Assembly: GCA_938045445.1 (NCBI GenBank)
Contig: CALIMM010000015.1
Span: 1 to 64,000, forward strand
Origin: an uncultured Candidatus Saccharibacteria bacterium
GTDB lineage: Bacteria > Patescibacteriota > Saccharimonadia > Saccharimonadales > Saccharimonadaceae
Length of the DNA stretch: 64,000 nt
Reading direction: 5' to 3'
Part shown: positions 52,601 to 60,460 of the stretch, in pieces
Numbering within the stretch: the first letter of the stretch is position 1
How the letters are laid out: each line of letters starts with the position of its first letter
The notes under the pieces: generated by a model
Databases searched by the model: none
The model's input: the letters and a program-made list of their open reading frames with translations, nothing else
What the model was told of the DNA's origin: nothing
Program-made: the position numbers and the translations under genes

Positions 52601-53002
52601 ATGAGTTTACAATCAACTGACCCAATCGCGGATCTCCTCACCCGAATCCGCAACGCTGCGATGGTTGGCAAGACAGAAGTCCGTGTGCCCACCAGCAAGC
52701 TCAAGCAAGTTGTGGCCGAGCAATTGGTCAAGAATCACTACCTAGCAGATGCTACCGTAGAGGATGGCAAGCCACGCGGTACGTTGGTCGTCACGATCAA
52801 CCACGCTGGCGAGAGCCCAGCCTTTACCGAGCTGGCCCGGGTGTCTAAGCCAGGCCGCCGCGTGTACGTGGCTGCTGCCGACATCCCCAAGGTCAAGCAA
52901 GGCCGCGGCATCGTCCTCATCAGTACCAGCAAGGGTGTCATGACCGGTGGCGAAGCAGCCAAGCACAAGCTTGGTGGCGAAGTGCTGATGAAGATCTACT
53001 AA
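52601..53002 (+). CDS. rpsH: 30S ribosomal protein S8
   Basis: A 133-aa uS8: STDPIADLLTRIRNAAMVGK, FTELARVSKPGRRVYVAAAD, GRGIVLISTSKGVMTGGEAA, HKLGGEVLMKIY. The last gene before the cluster breaks, followed at once by a terminator. L6 would normally come next. Confidence 0.96.
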   Translation: MSLQSTDPIADLLTRIRNAAMVGKTEVRVPTSKLKQVVAEQLVKNHYLADATVEDGKPRGTLVVTINHAGESPAFTELARVSKPGRRVYVAAADIPKVKQGRGIVLISTSKGVMTGGEAAKHKLGGEVLMKIY

Positions 53003-53024
53003 TCCGCACATAGCCAGTAAAATG

Positions 53025-53057
53025 AAAGCGCCCAGGAGAAAATCCTGGGCGCTTTTT
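53025..53057 (+). terminator. Strong intrinsic terminator after rpsH
   Basis: AAAGCGCCCAGGA gaaaa TCCTGGGCGCTTTTT, a 13-bp perfect stem. It shows that the ribosomal operon truly ends here and that the later rpl genes need another promoter. Confidence 0.95.
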
Positions 53058-53115
53058 GTGATAGACAGCACGTGGCATTATCGTGGTGGTGCGTATGATG
53101 AACCTCAAAAACTTG

Positions 53116-53291
53116 CTCATTACTCACCGGTCATCTCTTTATATTCCCTCCTCAGGAATGCTCAAAGGGTCGATAGTTCTCAAACATCAATTTCTTGACG
53201 CCATAGCAGAGAATCGATCGTAATGACTGGCTCTCACATGTCATCGGATCAAGTGATGGGAGTGGAGCTAGCGGTAGGAGAGAGGCTGTGG
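53116..53291 (-). ncRNA. R2-family structured RNA element, copy C
   Basis: On the minus strand: CTAGCTCCACTCCCATCACT, then TGATCCGATGACATGTGAGA, a hairpin GAGAGCCAGTC/GATCGATTCTC (9 of 11 pairs), then ACTATCGACCCTTTGAGCAT and TTCCTGAGGAGGGAAT. The order and the blocks CATCACTT.ATCCGATG, ATCGACCCTT and TTCC.GAGGAGGGA match copy B. Closing helix is weaker than in B. It lies downstream of the minus-strand gene at 53324. Confidence 0.62.
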
Positions 53292-53323
53292 GGGTTATAG
53301 TATCTCACGCTGATACCCCAAAT

Positions 53324-54154
53324 TTAATAAGACTGGGGAGCAGCAGCTATCATCGCTGCTACTATACCAATATACCCGAGAGGTAGGGGTGGTAGCACAA
53401 TGAGTGCTGCGCGTAGTAAGATAGGCACGTCTTTTCGCCTCACGGCAAAGTATAGAGCAAACAGCAGTACGTTTGCTGCAGGTTGGAAATATGCTATTCC
53501 AAGAATAAAGTTTTGAGTGCTTGAATTATGACGAGTAGCCCCCATAAGTCCATCCAAAGGATGCGCGCCAGATAGCTTAACGAGAATGCCGAACACTATC
53601 ACAGACACAACAAATACACCAGCCGCCACCTCAACTGCTTGCAGCCACGTCAAACGGTCGACAAACCGAGGGAGGGGGTCGACTGGTACGTTCTTCGCTA
53701 CCTCAGTTTGAGGTTGCGGAGTGTCGTCTTGGGGTTGCTCCGCTGTGTTTTGGGAGGCTGCAAGTTTTAAGATGTCTCGCCTAACGGAGAAGTGTATAAT
53801 GATAGCCAGTGCACAGAGTGGGAATGTCACGAGGAAGATTGTAACTATGAACATAAGCATACCAATGATCGAGGCGGCCGAAATAGGTGAATTATGATAG
53901 GGATGGAACGATTCGTGAATATAGCTTAGGCTGGATATTAAGCCGTACTCAATCACCATCGCTGATACATATATACCACCGAGCCAGCCTATCAATTGCG
54001 GCCACGTCATGCGATCAAAGCGCGAGGGGCGTGGTTGCTGCGTCAAGCTGCTTTGCTGATGTACTGTCTCAGGCTGAGGGTGTGATGTGCCATCGTGACG
54101 CTGCGATATAGCATCGTGAGATGGTGATGGTGTGGGTGAGGAATCCTTATTCAT
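53324..54154 (-). CDS. Hypothetical membrane protein
   Basis: A 276-aa protein. The N-terminal 45 residues are Ser/Pro/Gln/His-rich. Five or six membrane helices follow, in two units that each open with a similar short motif (RFDRMTWPQLIGWLGGIYVS and RFVDRLTWLQAVEVAAGVFV), which suggests an internal duplication. A cytoplasmic linker between them is Gln/Pro-rich. No known family. It interrupts the ribosomal cluster on the opposite strand. Confidence 0.75.
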   Translation of the reverse strand: MNKDSSPTPSPSHDAISQRHDGTSHPQPETVHQQSSLTQQPRPSRFDRMTWPQLIGWLGGIYVSAMVIEYGLISSLSYIHESFHPYHNSPISAASIIGMLMFIVTIFLVTFPLCALAIIIHFSVRRDILKLAASQNTAEQPQDDTPQPQTEVAKNVPVDPLPRFVDRLTWLQAVEVAAGVFVVSVIVFGILVKLSGAHPLDGLMGATRHNSSTQNFILGIAYFQPAANVLLFALYFAVRRKDVPILLRAALIVLPPLPLGYIGIVAAMIAAAPQSY

Positions 54155-54403
54155 AGCAACATCATAGCATATGATGGTATCATTTTCGATTTATTTCAAT
54201 AAACTTGTAAGCTATCTCTTGGAAGAGTTTGTAGGACAGTAGGAATAAACGCTTGCTTTCTCATCAAAAACACTGCATACTAATGCATACGCACTAAAAA
54301 ACGAACGCAAAACCAGCGAAGTATCCCAAGAACATCATGCCAGCATATGAAGCATCACCTCCATCGCCTTACGAAGTAACGCCAGATGAAGACCAATTAG
54401 CCG

Positions 54404-55264
54404 ATGCGTTGTGGTATCGTGCAAGCGAGCGGGCTGCAGAGCTATGATCTGCAGCGCGCCGACCTCAGGTGGCCGACGCCGCTTGCGACGTTGCCGACGG
54501 CTTTGCCGGTGCGGAGTCGTGCTCACTATGATGATACGATTGACCCAATAGCACATGTGCCAATCGCCCACATGAGCCATGAGGAGCTAGCGGGTTACTG
54601 CGCGCCAGATAAGATTGGGATAGTGATGGCGCGTGGCGCTGCTTTGCTGCCCGAGCTCGTGCCTCAGGCTCAACATGATGTAGTGCGGCAGCGCCTCTTT
54701 GAGATGATGGCGCAGTCGAGCTCGCCCAAGCAGTGGCAGCAGGCTGATCGGCGCAATCGCCAGCAGTACGAGACCGGCCAACCGCTGATCGAGCAGGGTG
54801 ATATGATCCACGCCATGCAGCCAGCCCACGTGGCTGAGGCACTGGCGCTTGGCTTGCGCTGCAGCGAGGTTACTCACCGGCAGGGGCTCGACCCGGTTTT
54901 TCCGCTGACGGTGAGCTTCTTTGCGACTCGTCGCACCGTACAGCCTGGTGGTGACATACCACTACCCCGCAATGATCCCTATGGCCTCGTCAATCTCATT
55001 GTGGCTCGGCCAGAGCCTGGCCAGGTGCACCTGTCGCGTGAGCATACTCAGCAGTACCAGAGCTTCGCGAGTATGGCGACAACAGAGGTCAAGAGTATTG
55101 TGATTCGCGATCGGAGTACAGACTGGACGGCGGAGGAAGTCGCCGATGCAATCGAGCACGTGCGGCAGATCATTTCCCAGAGTGGTCGCTATATCCCGCT
55201 CTATCGGCAATCGACGGGCCGGCTCCTCTTGACGCCTGAGCAGTTTGATGCTGCTCGAGGGTAG
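54404..55264 (+). CDS. Hypothetical protein, 5' end possibly frameshifted
   Basis: A 286-aa frame. From about residue 15 the sequence looks natural (YDLQRADLRWPTPLATLPTA, HMSHEELAGYCAPDKIGIVM, PLTVSFFATRRTVQPGGDIP, LVNLIVARPEPGQVHLSREH). The first residues (MRCGIVQASGLQS) do not. In another frame, 54337-54447 encodes 36 residues starting MPAYEASPPSPYEVTPDEDQ and ending RASERAAEL, which look like the genuine N-terminus. A one-base change near 54440 would join the two. So this is either a frameshifted gene, a sequencing error, or a gene starting later (ATG 54572). Family unknown. Confidence 0.6.
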   Translation: MRCGIVQASGLQSYDLQRADLRWPTPLATLPTALPVRSRAHYDDTIDPIAHVPIAHMSHEELAGYCAPDKIGIVMARGAALLPELVPQAQHDVVRQRLFEMMAQSSSPKQWQQADRRNRQQYETGQPLIEQGDMIHAMQPAHVAEALALGLRCSEVTHRQGLDPVFPLTVSFFATRRTVQPGGDIPLPRNDPYGLVNLIVARPEPGQVHLSREHTQQYQSFASMATTEVKSIVIRDRSTDWTAEEVADAIEHVRQIISQSGRYIPLYRQSTGRLLLTPEQFDAARG

Positions 55265-55357
55265 GTGTATACTATACTATAAAGAAGAGAACCAATATGC
55301 AGCAAGGAGGTTGCTCATGACGACACAGACGATGTATTCTCGCGATAGGGGAACGCT

Positions 55358-55534
55358 ATGCTAACATTCTTTGCCTGTAGTGATAAAATAATCGGCTGGC
55401 TCGATTGCCAGTGGCAGCCAGGGAGCCCGCTGTGGGCACTCGCCGGGCTGGTGGGATTGATAGTGATTGGCGCGATTATTGCGGTAGCAGTGGTAGTGCA
55501 TGTCCACCGCCGGAGTAGCAGCGCACAAGAATAA
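55358..55534 (+). CDS. Small single-pass membrane protein
   Basis: A 58-aa protein: MLTFFACSDKIIGWLDCQWQ, one membrane helix (LWALAGLVGLIVIGAIIAVA), then a basic end (HVHRRSSSAQE), so the C-terminus should be inside. AGGGG lies just upstream of the ATG. It lies 93 bp after the unknown gene and ahead of the promoter of the rplF operon. No homologue recognised. Confidence 0.6.
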   Translation: MLTFFACSDKIIGWLDCQWQPGSPLWALAGLVGLIVIGAIIAVAVVVHVHRRSSSAQE

Positions 55535-55803
55535 TCATCCTGCATCATGACTCATGGGAAGCTCATGCTGGCCGATAAAGCTGAGAGTCCTCTGTTTTTG
55601 GTTTGAATAGGAAGGCCTACCTTGCTTACGTGAGCTTTTGCCCTGTGGCTCATTCGATGGATATATGGGTGAGGTGCATTAGTATGATGATCGTAGTGGA
55701 AATAGCCCAGCTAGATTTATGTGACAGAGCTCATCTGCAGGATTAGTCGCCGATCTACAATCTGACTATAGCGCCAGAGTTCTATCGCTGGCGTTTTCCG
55801 GCC

Positions 55804-55950
55804 TTGCGTTCTCTCCACCATCTGTGGTACAATTAGCAAGATATTAACTTTGCGAGTGAAACGGGAGTTTTGCGTTCTGGTTGTTCGCTTATGGAGAATG
55901 GCCGGCAGCACGAGACAAACATTTTGCACGCGACTAACGAAAGGTAAGCA
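55804..55950 (+). promoter_or_regulatory. Promoter and leader of the rplF-rplO operon
   Basis: TTGCGT (55804), 18 nt, TACAAT (55828-55833), then a leader of about 110 nt with GAAAGG before ATG 55951. This separate promoter fits the terminator after rpsH. The rest of the gap 55535-55803 shows nothing else. Confidence 0.6.
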
Positions 55951-56493
55951 ATGAGTCTGAGTCGAATCGGAAAACTGCCGGTGGCGATTCCATCGGGTGT
56001 GACAATCACGGTTGACTCTGGTGATGTGGTCGTCAAGGGCCCCAAAGGTGAGCTCTCGCAGTTCATTACGCCAGCGGTCGAGGTGAAGGTCGAGGACGGG
56101 CAGGTGACGGTTCATCCTAAGGATGAGTCCAAGGCTGCTCGGGCCCAGCATGGGCTGATGCGCGCCCTCATCAACAACATGGTGATTGGCGTGACCCAGG
56201 GGTACGAGAAGCGCCTCGAGGTCAAAGGTGTGGGCTTTCGGGTTTCGTCGAGCAACAACGAGCTGACGATGAGCCTGGGCTTTAGCCACGAAGTCCACTA
56301 CAAAGCCCCAGAGGGAGTTAATGTAACGAACGAGCGGATGGTGATCGTCGTGACAGGCATCGACAAGCAAAAGGTTGGCCAAGTCGCCGCCGAGATCCGC
56401 GCTCTTAAGAAGCCAGAGCCATACAAGGGCAAGGGCATTATGTACGTTGGTGAGCAAATTTTGCGCAAAGCAGGGAAGGCAGGTAAGAAATAA
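55951..56493 (+). CDS. rplF: 50S ribosomal protein L6
   Basis: A 180-aa uL6: MSLSRIGKLPVAIPSGVTIT, VVKGPKGELSQFITP, NNMVIGVTQGYEKRLEVKGV, and the signature PEPYKGKGIMYVGEQILRKA. First gene of the second ribosomal segment. Confidence 0.96.
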   Translation: MSLSRIGKLPVAIPSGVTITVDSGDVVVKGPKGELSQFITPAVEVKVEDGQVTVHPKDESKAARAQHGLMRALINNMVIGVTQGYEKRLEVKGVGFRVSSSNNELTMSLGFSHEVHYKAPEGVNVTNERMVIVVTGIDKQKVGQVAAEIRALKKPEPYKGKGIMYVGEQILRKAGKAGKK

Positions 56494-56849
56494 TGGCACA
56501 CGCATTAGCAAAAAAACTCCTGAATCGTGACCTGCGCAAGCGCCGCGTCCGGGCGCGCGTGCACGGCACCGCTCAGCGCCCACGCCTGAGTGTGACGATT
56601 AGCAACCTGCACGTGAGTGCGCAGCTTATCGATGATGATGCTCACGCAACATTGGCTGCTGCCACCACTGTTGGTACCAAAGCAACCGGCACCATGACAG
56701 AGAAGGCCGCCAAGGTGGGCACGGATATCGCCAAGAAGGCCAAGAAAGCAAAGATAAGTGCAGTCGTCTTCGACCGCAATGGTCGTCAGTACGCTGGCCG
56801 CCTGAGCGCCCTCGCAGATGCTGCCCGCAAGGAAGGATTGGAGTTTTAG
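56493..56849 (+). CDS. rplR: 50S ribosomal protein L18
   Basis: A 118-aa uL18: RDLRKRRVRARVHGTAQRPR, LSVTISNLHVSAQLIDDDAH, VVFDRNGRQYAGRLSALADA. Binds 5S rRNA together with L5. One-base overlap with rplF. Confidence 0.95.
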   Translation: MAHALAKKLLNRDLRKRRVRARVHGTAQRPRLSVTISNLHVSAQLIDDDAHATLAAATTVGTKATGTMTEKAAKVGTDIAKKAKKAKISAVVFDRNGRQYAGRLSALADAARKEGLEF

Positions 56850-56850
56850 T

Positions 56851-57438
56851 ATGGCAGACAGACCTGCAAATACTACACCTCGCCCAAATGACCGGCGCAA
56901 CCAGCGTGGTCGGGGCCGAGGTGGTCGCCGCGATGACCGGCGCAACCAGCGTGATGACACGCCAAAGGAATTTGAAGAAGTTGTTGTCAACATCGACCGC
57001 GTGGCACGCGTCGTTAAGGGTGGCCGCCGCTTCCGCTTTAAGGCGCTTGTGGTGGTGGGTAACCGCAAGAATAAGGTTGGTGTTGGTGTGGCAAAGGGTG
57101 CCGATGTGCAGACTGCAATTGCCAAGGCAACCTCGGTCGCCAAGAAGCACCTCGTCGTTATTCCAGTGGTAAATGAGACCATCCCGCACGAGATGGAAGT
57201 CAAGCTCAGTGGTGCACGCGTGCTTATCAAGCCAGCTGCGCCTGGTACGGGTATCATTGCCGGTGGTGTGGTGCGTGCCGTCATTGGTGTGACGGGCATC
57301 CGCAACCTGCTCTCGAAGAGCCTGGGCAGCACCAACAAGGTAAACATCGCCTATGCTACGGTAGAAGCCCTGCGCAGCATGGTGCCGCGTGAGCAGTGGG
57401 TTGGTGCCAAGAAGCAACCTGCAAAGGAGGGCAAGTAG
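56851..57438 (+). CDS. rpsE: 30S ribosomal protein S5
   Basis: A 195-aa uS5: N-terminal Arg/Gly-rich extension (RRNQRGRGRGGRRDDRRNQR), then VVNIDRVARVVKGGRRFRFK, ALVVVGNRKNKVGVGVAKGA, APGTGIIAGGVVRAVIGVTG. Start at 56851, one base after the rplR stop. L30 (rpmD), usually next, is missing, as is typical for CPR bacteria. Confidence 0.96.
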   Translation: MADRPANTTPRPNDRRNQRGRGRGGRRDDRRNQRDDTPKEFEEVVVNIDRVARVVKGGRRFRFKALVVVGNRKNKVGVGVAKGADVQTAIAKATSVAKKHLVVIPVVNETIPHEMEVKLSGARVLIKPAAPGTGIIAGGVVRAVIGVTGIRNLLSKSLGSTNKVNIAYATVEALRSMVPREQWVGAKKQPAKEGK

Positions 57439-57918
57439 ATGAAATACAACGAACTCCACATCGCAGCCAATAAAGATCGCAAGCGCGTTGGCCGTGGCAT
57501 TGCCGCTGGTGGTGGTAAGACCGCTGGCCGTGGTACCAAGGGGCAAAACGCCCGTACTGGTAAGAAGCTGCGCCCAATGTTCCAAGGTGGGCAGAATGGT
57601 ATTGCTACAGCAGTGCCAAAGGCACGCGGCTTTAAGAGCCTGCGCACCCCTGCTCAGGTGGTATATAGCGACCATCTCAATAACTTGTCGGGCACCGTCG
57701 ATAACTTTGCGCTGTACGAAGCTGGGCTGATTGAGACGCCATTCCATAGTGTGAAGGTAATCACTCGTGGTGAATTGACTGCCAAGCTCGTGCTCCAGAC
57801 GCAAGGTGCGTCGAAGAGTGTGGTAGCTGCGCTTGAGGCAGCTGGTGGCTCTTTCGAAAAGACCGCCACACCGCGCCAAACCTCACGCAAACAAGCCGAG
57901 GCAGAGGACGCAGCATAA
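57439..57918 (+). CDS. rplO: 50S ribosomal protein L15
   Basis: A 159-aa uL15: MKYNELHIAANKDRKRVGRG, GGKTAGRGTKGQNARTG, MFQGGQNGIATAVPKARGFK. The C-terminus has LEAAGGSFEKT. It follows S5 directly. secY, normally next, is absent, and a terminator follows. Confidence 0.95.
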   Translation: MKYNELHIAANKDRKRVGRGIAAGGGKTAGRGTKGQNARTGKKLRPMFQGGQNGIATAVPKARGFKSLRTPAQVVYSDHLNNLSGTVDNFALYEAGLIETPFHSVKVITRGELTAKLVLQTQGASKSVVAALEAAGGSFEKTATPRQTSRKQAEAEDAA

Positions 57919-57941
57919 GAAGCATTTTGCCGACACAACGA

Positions 57942-57972
57942 CAAAGCACCTCTCGTCCAAGAGGTGCTTTGT
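57942..57972 (+). terminator. Intrinsic terminator after rplO
   Basis: AAAGCACCTCT cgtcc AAGAGGTGCTTTG followed by TT. The T run is short but the stem is strong. Confidence 0.8.
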
Positions 57973-58036
57973 TCCTGAGGAGACGCTTCGTATAGACGCG
58001 CGCTCAAAAATTTATCTATACGCTATAGGATTTGCC

Positions 58037-58066
58037 AAAAAAATAAACTACACGCTCTCGGTGTAG
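58037..58066 (-). terminator. Intrinsic terminator of the short-peptide operon
   Basis: On the minus strand CTACAC cgagagc GTGTAG followed by TTTATTTTTTT. The stem overlaps the end of the 34-aa reading frame. Confidence 0.85.
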
Positions 58067-58152
58067 CTAATCGTAGCCAGGCAAGAAACATCGTGACGCA
58101 TGTGCCAGCATTGTACTGGATTAGCGCAACACCAATGATTATACTTGCCCAT
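58048..58152 (-). CDS. 34-aa Cys/His/Trp-rich peptide
   Basis: ATG 58152 is preceded by AAGGAG with 6 nt spacing. The peptide starts MGKYNHWCCANPVQCWHMRH and has four Cys and three His in 34 residues, which could bind a metal or form disulfides. It ends in the terminator stem. It shares promoter and terminator with the Trp-rich 22-aa frame upstream. No homologue recognised. Strong translation signals argue that it is real, while its length keeps confidence moderate. Confidence 0.5.
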   Translation of the reverse strand: MGKYNHWCCANPVQCWHMRHDVSCLATISYTESV

Positions 58153-58297
58153 CCTTGTCTCCTTGTGTTATGTGGTTTTTGTTATAGCTATAATAGAGCT
58201 ATTACAAAGTTGTATTAAACGAGCGGTAGCCTAGTGCCATTTATTAGCAAGGGTAAAATGGCCACAAGCCCTTGCCACATAAAAGGTACTTCATATC

Positions 58298-58366
58298 TTA
58301 CCACCAAGGCACCTTGGGTAGATCCCACCAGCCCCAGTCGTACTGAATTGGTTTTCCTGTTGGCAT
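58298..58366 (-). CDS. 22-aa Trp-rich peptide
   Basis: ATG 58366 has AGGAGG 9 nt upstream (58376-58381) and a promoter with TTGCAG, 17 nt, TACACT (58392-58420). The peptide begins MPTGKPIQYDWGWWDLP and ends PWW, with five Trp. It could be an attenuator-type leader peptide, a small toxin, or a secreted signal. No trp genes follow. A further 16-codon frame (58244-58294) begins 3 nt after its stop but lacks a good Shine-Dalgarno. Confidence 0.5.
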   Translation of the reverse strand: MPTGKPIQYDWGWWDLPKVPWW

Positions 58367-58391
58367 AGCGTATTTCCTCCTTTCTAATCCT

Positions 58392-58420
58392 AGTGTAGCA
58401 ATAATTTGCTTGCACTGCAA
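58392..58420 (-). promoter_or_regulatory. Promoter of the short-peptide operon
   Basis: Minus strand: TTGCAG (58415-58420), 17-nt spacer, TACACT (58392-58397). The start would fall near 58385, giving a message of about 350 nt ending at the terminator near 58037. Confidence 0.65.
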
Positions 58421-58516
58421 ATTTCGTACAATAAACAGAGGTCGCAAAAAGAACCAGCACTATGCTGGCTCTTTTGGCTCAGCATCATCATAAAGCCGCT
58501 AGCTAAGGAGAATAAG

Positions 58517-59075
58517 ATGAATTATAACAATATTCCAGAGAGAGAGCCATCAAGAGGGCAATACACCAGCAGCACATTTGGAAATGTTGATTAATAAGGT
58601 CTTTGATCAATATAGTGATGATGTATGGCATGATGCCGAACACCGTGAGGGTGCGCAGGCGCGATTGCTAGTATTAGAATCTTGCGACGAGGCAGGGAAG
58701 CACACCAAGGTCGTTGCCGTCAAAGAGAGTATTGATGAACAGTTAGCTTATGTAGTGCGAACAATTATCGTGCAACAGTTGGCACTGGCGGGTAATCATC
58801 ACGAACGACGTGAATATACGATAATTGACTCAGCATATAATGCACACCATGATAATGATGCGCTTCTTGTTGTTTATCCTGATGAAGAAGCATATACACA
58901 AGCGCGTATTGCTTACGAGGCGCAGGTCTCATCTGATGACGTGCATACTGCGGCGCAAAAAGCATTGCGGGCGAAATACGAACAGCTACAAACTCGTCGT
59001 TTAGCTAAACCGGCAGATATATGTGCATTGGATAATGAATTAGCGGCAACGACACTGCAGCCACTAGGGAAGTAA
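58517..59075 (+). pseudogene. Unknown gene interrupted at a GA repeat
   Basis: ATG 58517 has AAGGAG 6-7 nt upstream but its frame stops after 25 codons (MNYNNIPEREPSRGQ...). A second frame (to 59075) encodes a natural-looking protein (EMLINKVFDQYSDDVWHDAE, LALAGNHHERREYTIIDSAY) with no good start of its own. The frames cross at an AGAGAGAGAG tract (58537-58546). One additional GA unit would give a continuous protein of about 186 aa. Either a phase-variable gene in its off state, a decayed gene, or a sequencing error. Family unknown. Confidence 0.6.
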
Positions 59076-59147
59076 GGTTGCTCTGAAGCCTCAATGGGCT
59101 CGGTTTAATTATATTATTGTTATGCTTATGACAAATAAGTTTGGTTG

Positions 59148-60218
59148 TCACTGCTCCGCTCCTTGCGCCTTCAGTTCGCGTTCGTAGCTTTGGAGGCGCT
59201 CGATGATGTCGTCGATGTCGCCACCGAGGGCAGCGGGGATGTTGCTGCGGCTATAGCGGATGCGGTGGTCGGTGATGCGGTCTTGAGGGAAGTTGTAGGT
59301 GCGGATCTTCTCGCTGCGGTCGCCCGTGCCCACTAGGGCGCGGCGTTCGGCGGTAAGCTTGGCGTTTTCTTCGTCGATCTTGCGCTGGAGGAGGCGCGAG
59401 CGCAGGACGCTCATAGCTTTCTCGCGGTTTTTGATCTGCGACTTTTCGTCTTGGTTGGTGACGATCATACCAGTGGGGAGGTGGGTGATGCGCACGGCTG
59501 AGTCGGTTGTATTGACGCTCTGCCCACCGTGGCCACTCGAACGGTAGATGTCGATGCGGAGGTCATTGGGATTGATGGTAATGTCTGTCTCTTCCGCTTC
59601 GGGCAAGACTGCTACTGTGGCAGTGCTAGTGTGGATGCGCCCTTGGCTCTCGGTAACGGGTACGCGCTGGACGCGGTGCACACCACCTTCAAACTTGAGT
59701 TTGGCGTAGGGTGCATCGCCCGAAATCTTGAAGATGACTTCTTTGTATCCACCAGAGTCGTTGGCGGACTCGCTCAGCAGCTCAGTGCGGTAACCATGCG
59801 CCTCACACCAGCGCAGATACATGCGGTAGAGCTCGGCCGCAAAGAGCGAGGCTTCGTCGCCGCCCGCGCCAGCCCGGATCTCCATGATGATGTTTTTTTC
59901 GTCATTGGGGTCTTTAGGAGTGAGGAGGATGAAGAGTTCGTCGTCTAGCTGGGCAATAGTGGCTTCGTCCTCGGGGATCTCGAGTTTGGCGAGCTCGGCG
60001 AGCTCATCGTTGCCCTGAGCGAGCTGACGCGCCTCGGCCAGTTGCTGCTCCACGGTAGCACGCTTGGTAGCAGTAGCAATGATGGTCTCAAGCTCCGCAA
60101 AGCGCTTATTCTTGGCGGTAAAATCGGGTGCACTATACGCATCGGGCTGGGCAAGAAACTGCTCGAGCGCAGCGCGCTCAGCTGTCAGGGTAACGATATC
60201 GAGAGAAATTCTGGGCAT
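59148..60218 (-). CDS. prfA: Peptide chain release factor 1
   Basis: Recognises UAA and UAG. A 356-aa protein: GGQ loop YRSSGHGGQSVNTTDSAVRI, the codon-recognition tripeptide PVT in HRVQRVPVTESQGRIH (RF1 type PxT), and the acidic segment MEIRAGAGGDEASLFAAELY. TATAAT ends 9 nt before ATG 60218. The activating enzyme PrmC is at 45258. Confidence 0.95.
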   Translation of the reverse strand: MPRISLDIVTLTAERAALEQFLAQPDAYSAPDFTAKNKRFAELETIIATATKRATVEQQLAEARQLAQGNDELAELAKLEIPEDEATIAQLDDELFILLTPKDPNDEKNIIMEIRAGAGGDEASLFAAELYRMYLRWCEAHGYRTELLSESANDSGGYKEVIFKISGDAPYAKLKFEGGVHRVQRVPVTESQGRIHTSTATVAVLPEAEETDITINPNDLRIDIYRSSGHGGQSVNTTDSAVRITHLPTGMIVTNQDEKSQIKNREKAMSVLRSRLLQRKIDEENAKLTAERRALVGTGDRSEKIRTYNFPQDRITDHRIRYSRSNIPAALGGDIDDIIERLQSYERELKAQGAEQ

Positions 60219-60388
60219 ATAGTAGTGATTATACCACGGAGGTATCTCTTGAGCTATTAGATATCCTGAAATTGCAAAGCAATTACCGTTTCTGTACGGA
60301 CATAACCGCTTTATCGCTTTGGGAGAAAAGAGAATATGTGTGAGGATTCAGATATTTTTGCTTGTACATGCAATTATTGCATAATAGC

Positions 60389-60460
60389 TTGACAAATTAA
60401 GAGAGAGAGAGTACCTAATGTGGTATTAGGTAATGTCAACAAAAATCAGGAGCAAAAGCG
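60389..60460 (+). promoter_or_regulatory. Promoter with GA-repeat spacer and leader palindrome
   Basis: TTGACAAAT at 60389, then TAAGAGAGAGAGAG (six GA units) where the spacer should be, then the perfect inverted repeat TACCTAAT-GTGGT-ATTAGGTA. With 17 nt spacing the -10 would be TACCTA at the start of that repeat. The layout matches 6311-6372. AGGAG precedes ATG 60461. Confidence 0.5.

Noticed and set aside
58298..58366. trp attenuator leader peptide
   Set aside because: The peptide is Trp-rich but no tryptophan genes lie downstream before the terminator. Kept only as an alternative.
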